Shown: positions 1 through 9,610, counted from the stretch's first letter. The stretch is 25,005 nucleotides of DNA from Carex sylvatica (GCA_964058845.1 CAXKVR010000378.1:1-25005); one strand, 5' to 3'. The notes: generated by a model from the letters alone, not told the origin. Translations and numbers: made by a program.

Positions 1-717
1 TAAAATATCCACAAATTACTTAATTAGATTCTCTTCTAAAATTTGTCAACGAATGCAAAATCCCGGTTGAAATTACATTTCATATAATCTATGATTTTCT
101 TTAGGATTCTCCATCTTCTTGCATTTTATTGTAATTATTAAATTTGTATTTCTAAAAACTTAAAATATTTGAAGTGTTAACTTAATTTTATTAAATAAAT
201 TAATGTATTACATGTGTTCAATGAAATGTTCAAACCAAAATAGTATATTTTTAATTATTATATTTGAAAAAAAAACAATTAAGAAAAAAAAATGTAAATT
301 AGAATGGAAAATGAAACAAACAAAAATATGAAAAATAAACATAATTTTTAAATATCTTACAAAATTTCCATAATACACATAAATTATTACTTTTAAATAA
401 AATTCAACCCGCATAAATTTCCGATCGACCCACGGATGACATATTCCCTTGCGTCTTCATTAACTCACAAAATAAGAGTTTATGTTTCATGTTCATGCAT
501 AGAAGATGTGAGTTATATATGCAATATGAATGTAATGCTATATAATATAATGTGTTAAAATCATTTAATTAACCCATAAACATGTTATAATATTAATTAT
601 TGTATAAATATTACTAATATAATTTCCATTATAAAATATTTTTCTAAAATTAAAGTCAAATATAATTTCAATCCTATATTTTTAATTATGATATTTGGAA
701 AAAAAAATAATTAAGAA
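1..717. other. AT-rich intergenic stretch, no gene seen
   Basis: Very AT-rich DNA with poly-A and poly-T runs. The open frames are short and of low complexity. The only structure I see is an imperfect direct repeat of about 41 bp (near 244-284 and 676-716), whose second copy ends where the CACTA subterminal array begins. No CACTA-type terminus (CACTAG...) was found here, so the left end of the neighbouring element is not in this stretch. Confidence 0.6.
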
Positions 718-1016
718 CCAACACTGACGCTTTAGAAACAGTCAGTGTTGGTGTTCAACACTGTCGCTTTAAAAACAGTCAGTGTTGGTGTTCAACACTG
801 ACTGTTTTTTAAAAAACCGTCAGTGTTGAGTACCAATACTGACGCTTTAAAAACAGTCAGTGTTGGTGTTCAACACTGACTATTTTTTAAAAAACCGTCA
901 ATGTTGAGTACCAACACTGACGCTTTAAAAACAGTCAGTGTTGGTGTTCACTGACTATTTTTTAAAAAACCGTCAGTGTTAGTTGCCAACACTGACTGCT
1001 CTTTTTTATATTGGTA
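718..1016. repeat. Left CACTA subterminal palindromic repeat array
   Basis: Alternating copies of CAACACTGACGCTTTAAAA and its near reverse complement TTTAAAAACAGTCAGTGTTG, so that neighbouring units can fold into hairpins. Two spacer flavours alternate: GCTTTAAAAACAG, and GTTTTTTAAAAAACCG, which carries an A/T palindrome. In En/Spm elements such subterminal motifs bind the TNPA-type protein. That role is assigned here by analogy. Confidence 0.8.
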
Positions 1017-1171
1017 AGCCGTCGGTGTTTTTTTTTATTGGATCAACGACGCTGTAAATTTCATTTCCCGGGTTTATAACTCAAAATTTCGATCAGAAGC
1101 ATTTCCTCTTCTAATTTAGATTTCCCTGTTCGCAAAACTAACCATATCTCCTTCTAAATTTGGATTGCTGT

Positions 1172-1247
1172 GCCTCCCTCGCCCCGAGCTCAAACCCTAC
1201 CCCACCTCAGCCTCCCTCGCCGCGAGCACAAACCCTACCCCTACCCT
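1172..1247. repeat. 38-bp tandem duplication in a GC-rich block
   Basis: Two adjacent copies (1172-1209 and 1210-1247) beginning GCCTCCCTCGCC and containing CAAACCCTACCCC. This is the only GC-rich patch in the CACTA interior and resembles a plant 5'UTR or first exon. It may be part of captured gene sequence. No protein could be recognised. Confidence 0.6.
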
Positions 1248-1557
1248 GCCTCCTGCTTCCGATAACAGTGAAGGTGGAAAAAGGAAAGTCATACGAGGTT
1301 GGCCAGCGTGAGTACTAAGCACTCAGTTGTGCCTTTCTGGTGTTGTTCATCTTCACGTCAACTCTGAGCTTCTCAAGGTAATTAATCTCACTAATTGATA
1401 GGGCGTGGGGAGAAGGGAAGATTTTATGCAATTGAGCTCACTAACTTTAGATTCCCTTTATAAATTGTTCAAAATTCAGTGTCAATTGATGCGTCTCTGT
1501 CTGTCAGAGAAATATGTGTTAATTTTGATATTCAGAAATATCAGTTTTGGTATTTTG

Positions 1558-2220
1558 ACAACCTATTTTGTGAATTTTGCACAGGCCAATCTACAAGGCC
1601 TAAATATGTGTTCTTGATGTCTAAATTCTCAGAAGAGTGTAAGTTTTGACCCTAGAAAATTTCAAATTTTTTTGAGATATCTAGCTATGTCAAATGTTTG
1701 ATTTTGTGAGAGCCAGTCTGTGTACCAGCCTGGTACAGTACCAGTTTTTGGTCTTTTAACTTGCCTGTCTTGTGATTTTTGCACAGGACAGCCCATAAGT
1801 CCAAATTTATTGTTCTTTATACCAAAATTATCAGGAGGATGCAACCTATACGTTTGATTTATTTCATGTTTTTCTGTATATTTAAGCCATGCTTTCTAAT
1901 AACTTTTATAAGAGGAGAGTTTCAGCCCAGTACCAGCTTTTATTTGCTGACGACCTTTTTTGTAAAATTTGTACAGGGCAGACTACAACTCTGAATTGGG
2001 TGTTCTCGGTACCAAAAGTTTCAGGAAAGCACAATCTATATCCTCGAAAAGTTTCAAAAAATTAGAAGACATAAATCTATTTTTAATTTGTAATTTTATA
2101 AAAGGCATATTCTGGGACAGCAAGGTTATCGTAGCTTTGGTTACAAAGTGGGTATAGTACATAGTGAAAAGACACTCATGAGTTTCAATGGCATGTAACG
2201 GACAGCCCATACTGACCTAT
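1558..2220. repeat. Degenerate tandem repeat of about 190-200 bp inside the CACTA element
   Basis: The motif TTTTGCACAGG and its variants recurs with GCACAGG/GTACAGG at 1579, 1781 and 1971. It is followed each time by a similar run (a GGACAGCCCATA-like segment, then ATTG/GTTCT, then TACCAAAA or similar, then TCAGGA). A further GGACAGCCCATA occurs near 2200. Spacings of 202 and 190 bp suggest three to four old, diverged units. The short open frames across it are by-products of the repeat and are not called as genes. Confidence 0.5.
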
Positions 2221-2350
2221 ATTTAACAAACTAATTCAACTTATTAAGTTTTATTAAATGAATTAAAAGTAGTCCAATGAGATGCCCAAAAATAGTTAAT
2301 GCTGGACAAATGCCCTCATATAACTTTGATATAACATATTCATTTACTTT

Positions 2351-3150
2351 TGTGAAGATAAGAGGGAACTTCATTCTCATAACAGGCGACACAATAAGCA
2401 ACATAAACCTTACAGAGGCGCTCCAGGCTCACAAGGAAAGGAGGAAGAAGGATCCGGACACAGTCATGACTATGTTTGTCAAGCGATCCAAGCCAATGCC
2501 TCTGACCCACCAGAACTGCCTTGGAAATGACGAGATAGTGACGGCCATTGATCCTAAGAAAAACAGCTTTTATTCTATGAAGATCGATTTGACAGCTCTA
2601 AGCAAGAAGTGACACTCGATAAGTCGTTGCTCGCTGGTAATCCATCCCTCTATCTACAAACTGACTTGGAGGTAATACATTCCTTTTTTCCTTAAGTAAA
2701 ATACTGCACGAGAGTGTACCTCTCAGTGTACTTGTTATATCTAGGTTGATTTTGTTCAATATGCACCTTCACAAAAAATAAGAAATCCCATGTATGCCTC
2801 TTTTACATGAGTCTTCATTATAGGATAATGTAATATTAATACAATGGTATTCTATTCCTACTGACATGACCAATCTAGTACAATCATTTCCTTAAAAGGA
2901 GAATACCTCTTTTTATGCATGAATATTTTTTGAACCGTGTTGTATAAGATCAGTTGCTCTTGATTTTCATTTATAACTTTTTGAAGATTGTCGTCAAAGC
3001 AACACTTTCAGTCATTGTTGATAGTAAGTGAATCAATCAGCCCCTGACTTATTTTGGATGAGAATTTTTTTATCTAAATTTTTTGTAGGATTGCTATATA
3101 GATATATGCTCACCTAAGGTCATACACTTTATCATTGTGATATTAAATTT
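2351..3150 (+). pseudogene. Captured fragment of eIF2B epsilon subunit gene (two exons and an intron)
   Basis: The translation contains FILITGDTISN, HKERRKKDPDTVMTM and KPMPLTHQNCLGNDE, which I recognise as the nucleotidyltransferase-like domain of plant eIF2B-epsilon, the catalytic subunit of the eIF2 guanine-nucleotide exchange factor. The frame breaks at a stop near 2610, but the next frame continues the family pattern (TLDKSLLAGNPSLYLQTDLE) to a GT donor at 2672. After an intron of about 417 bp ending in TTTTGTAG (3087-3088), the exon resumes in phase 0 with DCYIDICSP (from 3089), then decays. Only a small internal part of a protein usually over 700 residues is present. Retention of the intron shows DNA-level capture rather than retroposition. 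It lies between the two CACTA arrays. Confidence 0.8.
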
Positions 3151-3180
3151 AATGGCACAGATTCTAATTTTCACTAATTG

Positions 3181-3553
3181 CTATCCCTAGGTTATACTAG
3201 GTGAAATGACAATGTGAGGTTGATTACGTTGAATAGGCCTCGTCAATTGAATGTCATCTCTTCTCAGGTGGTACTATCCTTTATATTAGTTATAGGTTGC
3301 AAGAAAGAGAAGTATTTTTTATTTAAGTCAAGTAAATAGATTTTTGATGGCAATTAACTTGGATAATTTAGTGTCTTTTGTGTGTTTTGTGGATATATGG
3401 CATGTAATTTGAATAATTTTGAATGGAAATTAACTTGTTTTGTGTCTTTTGTTTGTGATTGTGACATATTAATTTTTTAGCGTCAATAAATGTTGAATAG
3501 TAATATATGGCTAGAAAAAATATGGAGGCTAGCCCAGAATCAAACAGAACCAT
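3181..3553. other. CACTA interior without recognisable gene
   Basis: AT-rich sequence between the eIF2B-epsilon fragment and the right subterminal array. The open frames are short and unlike any family I know. A repeated phrase around GTGTCTTTTGTGTG / GTGTCTTTTGTTTGTG (3371-3455) suggests small internal duplications. Confidence 0.5.
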
Positions 3554-3921
3554 GCCAACACTGACTGTTTTTAAAGCGTCAGTGTTGAGTAACTGTTTTT
3601 AAAGCGTCAGTGTTGGTACTCAACACTGACTGTTTTTAAAGCGTCAGTGTTGGTACTCAACACTGACTGTTTTTAAGGCGTCAGTGTTGGTACTCAACAC
3701 TGACTGTTTTTAAAGCGGTACCAACACTGACGCTTTAAAAACAGTCAGTGTTGAGTACCAACACTGACGCTTTAAAAATAGTCAGTGTTGAACGCCAACA
3801 CTGACTATTTTTAAAGCGTCAGTAAAAGGTAACCTTCACTGTCGCTGGTTTTACTGACGCTGCTATAACAGTCGGTGTAGGGATCTTTGAACAGTCAGTG
3901 AAGGAGTTTTTTGTACTAGTG
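3554..3921. repeat. Right CACTA subterminal array and terminal inverted repeat
   Basis: From 3554 to about 3826, alternating CCAACACTGACTGTTTTTAA and GCGTCAGTGTTGGTACTCAA units form stacked inverted repeats. Orientation switches near 3716-3722, where the array meets its own reverse complement. From 3827 to 3921 the units diverge and end in GGAGTTTTTTGTACTAGTG, the reverse complement of the CACTA terminus. The terminal base is taken as 3921; ATG follows and would be the 3-bp TSD. Confidence 0.85.
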
Positions 3922-3944
3922 ATGAAAATAGTAGAATCAATGCA

Positions 3945-4558
3945 GATTTTTCTAGTGAAGAGTCACAATCATATGGAGACAACATCTTAGTGCAAACCAT
4001 GGTGGAAAAGGTGTTGAGAAGCGTAGCATCAAAATTTGATCACATGGTAGCAGCAATTGAAGAGTCAAAAGATCTCTCAACCTATACCTTTGATGAACTG
4101 ATGGGATCACTGACCCATGAAGCAAAGTTCATATCAAAGGAGAAAGGCGATGAAAAGGCATTCTACAGAAAAGGGGAGTCCTCTCAAAGCAGAGGTGGAC
4201 GTGGCCATTGTAGATTTGGCGAGTTTGAGTTTCAGCACGACAAAAAGATGTGTAGTGCTTCTAGCAGAACAGATATGGATGTGTGCAAACCGATTGTTTC
4301 AGAAAACAGAGGGAAGAACAGCAAGCATGCTGTGAAGAAGAAAAGAAAGAGCAATCCATGCTTTTCATGGCGTATACAAAAGGTGGAAGGCAAAGATCCA
4401 CAATCTTTGAAGGATATACGGACCAAAAAGTGTTATTTCGGAGCGTATTGGTATTACCGACAGAAGTATCCGCAATGATACCATCGAAAAAAAGCACTTT
4501 TATCCTTACGGATAGTGACACATTTTTGTATAATTTTCAATTGAGAAGGAGATGATTT
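3945..4558 (+). pseudogene. Decayed Copia gag (UBN2-type) fragment
   Basis: The frame around 3957-4140 encodes VEKVLRS, KFDHMVAAIEESKDLS and FDELMGSL, the conserved core of Ty1/Copia gag (UBN2/DUF4219 family) of plant elements. A second frame from 4283 carries QTDCFRKQREEQQ and LFMAYTKG, matching the zinc-knuckle tail and the region just before the protease. At least one frameshift and stops separate the two, and the histidine expected in the knuckle appears as cysteine. No protease, integrase or LTR follows, so this is a small relic. It abuts the CACTA terminus, so the CACTA element may have inserted into it or truncated it. It differs in sequence from the Copia element further along. Confidence 0.7.
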
Positions 4559-5959
4559 AGGCAAAGTTGTTACTGTAATTGAGCCCAAAATACTACCATA
4601 CCCCAAGTCATTCTAAACCTTTAAACAATTATTAAAAGAGGAGATCGTGTAATAGATTATGACTTACCAGTAATTATTTTATGCTCGAAATTTGGAAGAG
4701 ACTGCAAGATAGGGGAGCAATCTGCCTCTAATCACCTAAATCAACTGAAACTTTTTTAGAATCGTGAAATACTTTTAGAGGAAGAAAAATTTGGCTGCCA
4801 GGGGAGGGAGCGGCGGCGGGGCTTTTAGTTAGGGTTCTAAGTTGTAATTGGAAGTGGTAAAAATTACAGCGAGAAGGAAGGAAACTCTTTTGGAAAGATT
4901 AAGAAGAAAAGAGTGCTATGAACATTGCTGCATGCGCTCGTGCATGCTACCATGGACCGTAGAATTGGATGTTGTAGTGCAGTTTTATTTTAGTTCTAAC
5001 ACATTCCATTTCTCTGGTTGTCTTTTTGTTGTTGTTCAATGCACCAGTATACTCTCTCTAATAATGATATTTATTGCCTCTTTTAGATTTAAAAAATGGG
5101 ATGAAATTGTATGTACACATGTAGGTAAGTATGTAAACATGTCGGTCCTAATTTAAGTTACCAATGTGGTACCATTCACTTTACATGTTGTTGAGCCAAA
5201 GAATGTTACTATCTTCATTTCTCTTTTCAATTAGATGGCAAAGTGCAAGAGAAGGATATGCAATATATACATACATTTGATAACTGTCCAAAAGCTCTGT
5301 AAAGTTTCCAGTACAGAGGCTATATACCACATGTTTGGACAAAAATGTATGTGTAAACGACCTGTCTTACTGGGAAGAGAGATGATTTGGGTAGGGAGTA
5401 TATATTGTTAGTTCAATTGTTGAAGTACTAATAATGAATGGTTATGAATCTCAAATGGTTTTGAATCTCATAATACGAATAGGAATTAACAAGTTTTCGG
5501 AGAAATCGGATTCAGACAACTCAGTAAAAATTGGCTAACTCAGATCGGAAGCTTAGATTTGTATTTGAGAAGCAAAAAAATAGACCTTAATATATTTCAT
5601 TAGTACTACAATACAATCCTAATAACCAAAACAAAAACATCATTGATATTATAAATTAAATAAAAAACAAAGGGAAACGTAATATAACCTTTGAGTGAAG
5701 GAAGGATCTAATAGAATTAAAACAGTAAGGATATTTTATAAAGTTTATTGACCAAAAAAAAATATTGAGAGACTCACTTAACAGATTGGGGGTCCAAAAA
5801 AAGATTATACAATCATGATAAAGGATTGAACATGATTGTATAAGTTGATACAATAAAAAAATATTTGTATTTGTAACTGATAGCAATTGGACACTCTCTA
5901 AAACTGTCCAGATTTTCAAACTCGATCCCTTAGAAACATTTTTTTTTTTTAATTCCTAT
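4559..5959. other. Intergenic stretch, no supported gene
   Basis: AT-rich DNA with a short GC-rich tract near 4798-4830 (GGGAGGGAGCGGCGGCGGGG). Open frames of about 100 codons or fewer show no recognisable domain. No TIRs, LTRs or structural RNAs were identified. Confidence 0.5.
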
Positions 5960-5968
5960 TAGAAAAAT

Positions 5969-6154
5969 GGAGGGATTTCATGTATACCCCTCAAAAACCT
6001 CAAAATTACGTATTTCCCCTTTGAAAATTTATAATATTATATTTAATTACCCTTTTAAATTTCAAAAACTCACATATTTACCCAACTTTTTGACTTTTCT
6101 ATTACAGCTCAGTTTAAATTTATATATTATCCATTTTACCCTTTTTAAAAAAAA
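5969..6154 (+). repeat. Left TIR of the Mutator-like element
   Basis: Pairs in inverted orientation with 7197-7377. The outermost bases GGAGGGATTTC align with GTTGGAATTTC of the other end. A TC microsatellite (about 6179-6190) and a perfect 16-bp palindrome, GCAGTAGCGCTACTGC (6208-6223), lie just inside it. Confidence 0.8.
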
Positions 6155-6491
6155 TAAAAAATCTTCCCACGGTCCTCCCTCTCTCTCTCTATTTTTTCAA
6201 AAGCCTGGCAGTAGCGCTACTGCAAGATTTTCATTAATGTAAATTGAAATGTTTTACATCTTACATGTCATTAATCAAGAGGTCACTGCCACATACTCTT
6301 GATTTTTTACCTGACTAACACTGTAACACAACTATCAGAGCTTACATAATTAAACCTGACAATTATCCAAACTAATCCGGATCAGCTGTCAAATTTGTCT
6401 ACAACAGCAGCGCTGGTCTGGAGTTAGAAAATTTCATCCACAGGCTTCATTATTGCACGATCTTCTCAGCCATAATCTGAGCTGATCTTCG

Positions 6492-6750
6492 TCATCCCTT
6501 GAATATCATCTCATTCCACTCCTTACAAATTAACCAGCAGGCACACCTGAACATCAAAGGCCATTTTGTCTTGGCTCTTCCCCCACATCCTCTGACATGC
6601 TCGAGCGAGATGATCCAAGCCTGATCAACCGTCATAGCCGGTACCATCATTCTGAACAGTATCAAGTCTGATAATCGATACCACACCTTGACCGCATATG
6701 GAGATAGAAACAACAAATGTAGGAGTGACTCGCTCGGGCAGTCAGAGCTG
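6492..6750 (-). pseudogene. zf-RVT (LINE reverse-transcriptase-associated) fragment
   Basis: The minus-strand frame reads CPSESLLHLLFLSPYAVKVW then, after about 40 residues, CWLICKEWNEMIFKG. This is the pattern of the zinc-binding zf-RVT domain found at the C-terminus of plant non-LTR reverse transcriptases and related unplaced genes (Cys pair, then His, then W, and the W-x-R/W-N hallmark near the end). The second metal-binding Cys is replaced by Ser (LSPYAVKVW). No RT palm motifs are present. It sits entirely inside the Mutator-like element, so capture by that element is the simplest reading. Confidence 0.55.
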
Positions 6751-7196
6751 TTAGAATATTCTCTTCAACCATAGGTATGTGAATATGCGTACCGTAGGCG
6801 GTGCCCGTATGCTCAATACTTGTGATTTTGAATTTTCAGTTTCTCGATGAGATAGTAGACCAACTGCAGTTTCTACAGAAACCGATGACGGAATTAAGGA
6901 GAACTCAGTTCCAGGGAGCACATCTGACAGGTGGCCCAAGACTAACAGGAGGAGATCGGTATCAGCTTGATCATACCGTACCAGAGAGGAGGCCGTACCA
7001 GAAGATGCAAAATGATGAGTAGCTCTAGAAGAAGACAAAATGAAGTAAAAGGGTTGCAGAAAATCGGCCTCCCTAATAATCAATTTGCTTGTTCTTTTCT
7101 TTATCTTTGAATTTAATTTCTCTTTATTTTAAATTCTAATACTCAAATGTTCCTCACTAACAGAGCCCCTGGAGATGATGATGTCCCAGACAAAAT
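6751..7196. other. Mutator-like element interior, possibly exon-derived, unrecognised
   Basis: A stretch from about 6832 has less AT-biased composition than the TIRs and is preceded by TTTTGAATTTTCAG, which could be a splice acceptor. It is open for about 60 codons on the plus strand. No protein family was recognised. It may be a second captured gene piece. Confidence 0.3.
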
Positions 7197-7377
7197 GAGT
7201 TTTAATAAAGGTTAAAATAGGTAATTTATAAATTTAAAACTAGTTTCAATAGAAAAGTCAAAAAATTGGGTAAATATGTGAGTGTTTGAATTTAGAAGGG
7301 TAAATATGATATTATGAATTTTTGAAGGGAAAATATGTAATTTCGAGGTTTTTGAGGGGTACACATGAAATTCCAAC
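7197..7377 (-). repeat. Right TIR of the Mutator-like element
   Basis: Inverted partner of the 5969-6154 repeat, ending GGGGTACACATGAAATTCC...AAC at 7377. It is followed directly by the TAGAAAAAA flank. Confidence 0.8.
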
Positions 7378-7386
7378 TAGAAAAAA

Positions 7387-8149
7387 AAAAATCTTGATTT
7401 AAATATCGCAAACTCCAACCTTCATGTATTTTGAAATTACAGTTATATTCATAGGGATTTAATTTCAGATTAAATTTCATAAAATTATTTCTGAAAAAAA
7501 GCTCATTACACATTGTTTGCTGATACACATATTTCAATTTACTAATCAAGACATATTTTCCCTTCCAATTTCTTGTTTGTTTACAAGGATGAATTTAAAT
7601 TCACTTTTTATGGCACTCTAATCACATATATCATGTTTTGCAATTTTTTTTACAGGATGAATTGACTCGGACTGTTAGTATTACTGCACATGCATGCCAA
7701 TCCAATATTAGAACGGACTTCAATAAATAGGAGGCCTCTAAAATTTTTATAGAGAATGTCAAAATTCTAAGTGATAAAAAGTCACAATGACGGATCAAAT
7801 TGTAACATAAAAGCAACAAGCATTACTTATGTAAAATCACTTATCCATGAAGTTTGACACAAACAGCTGCAAGCTCCAACAGAAACTAGTCAAAAGCTTA
7901 GTAAATTAAATAATAATTTAACATCCATAAAGATCATTCTTGACACATCATTACCTTACATGAAGCTATCCTTGAGTTCTGAAAAAGAGGACTGATACAA
8001 ACACACTCAGATTATATCTATATAATCAAACACTCAGAAAACATGATGAGACTCTAAGAACGAAAACAAAAAGGAGAGTAATGTGAGAAGAAGCGGCAAA
8101 CTAGCTGAACCAAGTTTCCTTTTCACTTATCTTAAAGCATTAATTGATG
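7387..8149. other. Spacer 3' of the F-box pseudogene, nothing recognised
   Basis: AT-rich DNA with no domain-bearing frame. Part of it may be 3'UTR or flank of the minus-strand F-box/DUF295 gene. No poly(A) signal could be assigned with confidence. Confidence 0.4.
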
Positions 8150-9257
8150 TCAGATATGGTTTAAAGTAGGCATAAACCATGTAATATTGTGGCTTTTCTG
8201 ATCAAAAGGTGTATCAATAAATATTGTTTCACCATTCTCTATGTCATACGTACATAGTGATGACACGAACTGGACCTGAAGGACATATACCAATGAATTA
8301 TCTATGAAGTAGATGCAGTTCCCTTTGAACCCATCAAAGTCACTTGCTCTGAGACAAAAAGCTCGACCAATAGCATAAGGAAAATCAAAGAACAATATTT
8401 GGTCTCCAATGATGCTAAGCTTGACCCAACAAGGATTCGCTTTTCCACTACCAAATTCGAGATGGTGAATATAAATTTATATTCCATCCTACGATAGTAT
8501 TTTTGCATAACAAACACTCAAAAATCTCTCCACCTGACTCGACAAAGTAAAAACAAGCTGCAACGGATGACTTTGACAAGTTTTCATATTTGGGTGGTGA
8601 TATGACACAGAGCTCTTTGTGGCTACTAATATCCACAATTTTTGTCACCCAAGTTCCAGATTCAACCTGAAAAGCAAATCCTTCAAATAATAACAGCGGT
8701 ATTTTTTTTTTATGGTTGAAGGCAAGTTGCCAACAACAAATATATTGATAAAAAAAGCTTTTTAATACATAGTTTGAATTTCTACACTACCCTTCCACTT
8801 TAACTGTACAATTAAGGAAATGTAGAAATTCCACGGAAATTCCACGGCTATCCTCAATAACAGCGGTATTGAGACTCATGTCCTAGTCCAATGATATCCC
8901 ACCTATCATCACCGGGTTTATAGCCAATCAATATTTTACAATTGGAGACAAGCATATAGTAATTATCAATTTGAAAACACATATACTGGACAGAGAAATT
9001 GTATGGAAACGGTGGAAACGGCGATGGATCACAACCATGTAGAACTGGGAGAGGAACCTCACCGTTGTTAAGGGGATTCACAAAAAAGCAACTCCCTTCT
9101 TCCTCAGTGAGCAAGCAACCACTAGCAACTCCAAAGATTCTCTTGCTAGAGGAGGATTGACAATGGATGCTGAATACTTTGTTGAAAGCGATGGAGTACA
9201 ACTCCACATTGGGCCACTTATTGAAACTGATGACGCAAGGCAATTATAGAGGCAGGT
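8150..9257 (-). pseudogene. F-box/DUF295 (KIB-like) gene, C-terminal DUF295 part, broken
   Basis: This is the downstream half of the gene whose F-box start lies at 16218-16376. The minus-strand frame from 9243 reads VELYSIAFNKVFSIHCQ, RIFGVASGCLLTEEEG and FVNPLNNGEVPLP, the beta-propeller-like start of DUF295. Further frames give DISSHKELCVISPPKYEN, YFVESGGEIFECLL and, from 8450 down, WVKLSIIGDQILFFDFP and GFKGNCIYFIDNS, the family's C-terminal signature. Damage: an in-frame TAA at 9244-9246, a 152-bp retroposed insert at 8704-8855, and at least two frame changes (near 8670-8880 and 8450-8530). A frame-preserving AG before VESGTW (near 8670) could be an intron acceptor, but the simplest reading is a pseudogene. 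Plant KIB/SKIP23-like proteins are SCF substrate adaptors; the target here is unknown. Confidence 0.8.
8689..8870 (-). mobile_element. Poly(A)-tailed retroposed insert with 15-bp TSD (SINE-like or retrocopy)
   Basis: The 15-mer AATAACAGCGGTATT occurs at 8689-8703 and 8856-8870 and brackets 152 bp (8704-8855). Read on the minus strand, the insert starts GAGGATAGCCGTGG and ends CCATAAAAAAAAA against the second TSD, as expected for LINE-machinery retroposition. It has no clear tRNA A/B box. An 11-bp perfect stem, GAATTTCTACA / TGTAGAAATTC (about 8776 and 8820), could form a hairpin. It lies inside the DUF295 coding part. Source RNA unknown. Confidence 0.75.
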
Positions 9258-9599
9258 TGTTGGTTATTCTTTCTTTTGGCCAGTAACACAAATCACAGAG
9301 AGAAAGATAAGAGAATTAACAGAGGAAAAAAAAAGATTTTGTGATGCTTAACTTACGCATCATTTTCTGGGTTTTCTTATTAATAGAACCAATACAAAAT
9401 ATAACTGCAAAATGAAAGGTTACATCCACGTTTTTGTATTCTAAATAAAACTAACTCTTAAATAACTACTACCCTAAGTTTAGCCACACACTGGACTAAA
9501 ACTGACAGCCTAATTACGGACTCAAACAAAAACAAGTTTGCTAAAATTAGACAAATCAACTACTGGACATGACCTTCTAACAATAAGATTAACTCATCA
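9258..9599 (-). repeat. 3' LTR of the Copia element
   Basis: 342 bp. In element sense it begins TGATGAGTTAATC and ends AACCAACA, the usual TG...CA ends. It aligns base for base with 15876-16217 apart from six substitutions. AT-rich; promoter and poly(A) positions were not assigned. Confidence 0.95.
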
Positions 9600-9610
9600 A
9601 TCTCCTCCTT
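9600..9610 (-). other. Polypurine tract
   Basis: AAGGAGGAGAT on the minus strand, immediately upstream of the 3' LTR. This is the expected site for plus-strand DNA priming in LTR retrotransposons. It lies just beyond the end of the RNase H reading frame. Confidence 0.85.

Larger units (their letters stand above)
718..3921. mobile_element. CACTA (En/Spm) element with captured gene fragment, left terminus missing
   Basis: The right end, read on the minus strand from 3921, begins CACTAGTACAAAAAACTCC, the classic CACTA terminus. It is followed by a dense array of CACTGACG/CAGTCAGTG repeats. A matching array lies at 718-1016, so the two arrays bracket about 2.5 kb of internal DNA. No transposase (TNPD/TNPA) coding was seen, so the element is non-autonomous. 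Internal DNA includes a GC-rich 5'UTR-like block (1100-1380), degenerate repeats of about 200 bp (1560-2220) and part of an eIF2B-epsilon gene. The left CACTA terminus is absent, so the 3-bp TSD cannot be checked and the left boundary is approximate. The left array may instead belong to a second, truncated copy. Confidence 0.75.
5969..7377. mobile_element. Non-autonomous Mutator-like element (Pack-MULE type)
   Basis: Long terminal inverted repeats of about 185 bp (left about 5969-6154, right about 7197-7377) share stretches such as TTTCATGT.TACCCCTCAAA and CACATATTTACCCAA. Flanking 9-mers TAGAAAAAT (5960-5968) and TAGAAAAAA (7378-7386) agree at 8 of 9 bases, fitting the 9-bp TSD of Mutator. 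The interior has no MuDR transposase. It carries a zf-RVT-like fragment and an exon-like segment near 6832-7020. TIR divergence is visible by eye (roughly 15-20 percent), so the element is old. Confidence 0.8.

Noticed and set aside
718..1016. Regularly spaced repeats that could suggest a CRISPR-like array
   Set aside because: The units are inverted, variable in length, lack unique spacers, and match CACTA subterminal repeats in a plant genome.
4848..5156. Plus-strand frame of 102 codons as a gene
   Set aside because: No domain, no clear upstream signals, and composition like the surrounding intergenic DNA.
9236..9257. CCTTG near the left LTR as a perfect TSD partner of CCTTG at 16218-16222
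   Set aside because: It is about 13 bp away from the LTR end, not adjacent, and would put the DUF295 half out of phase; the adjacent ACCTG is the better, though degenerate, partner.
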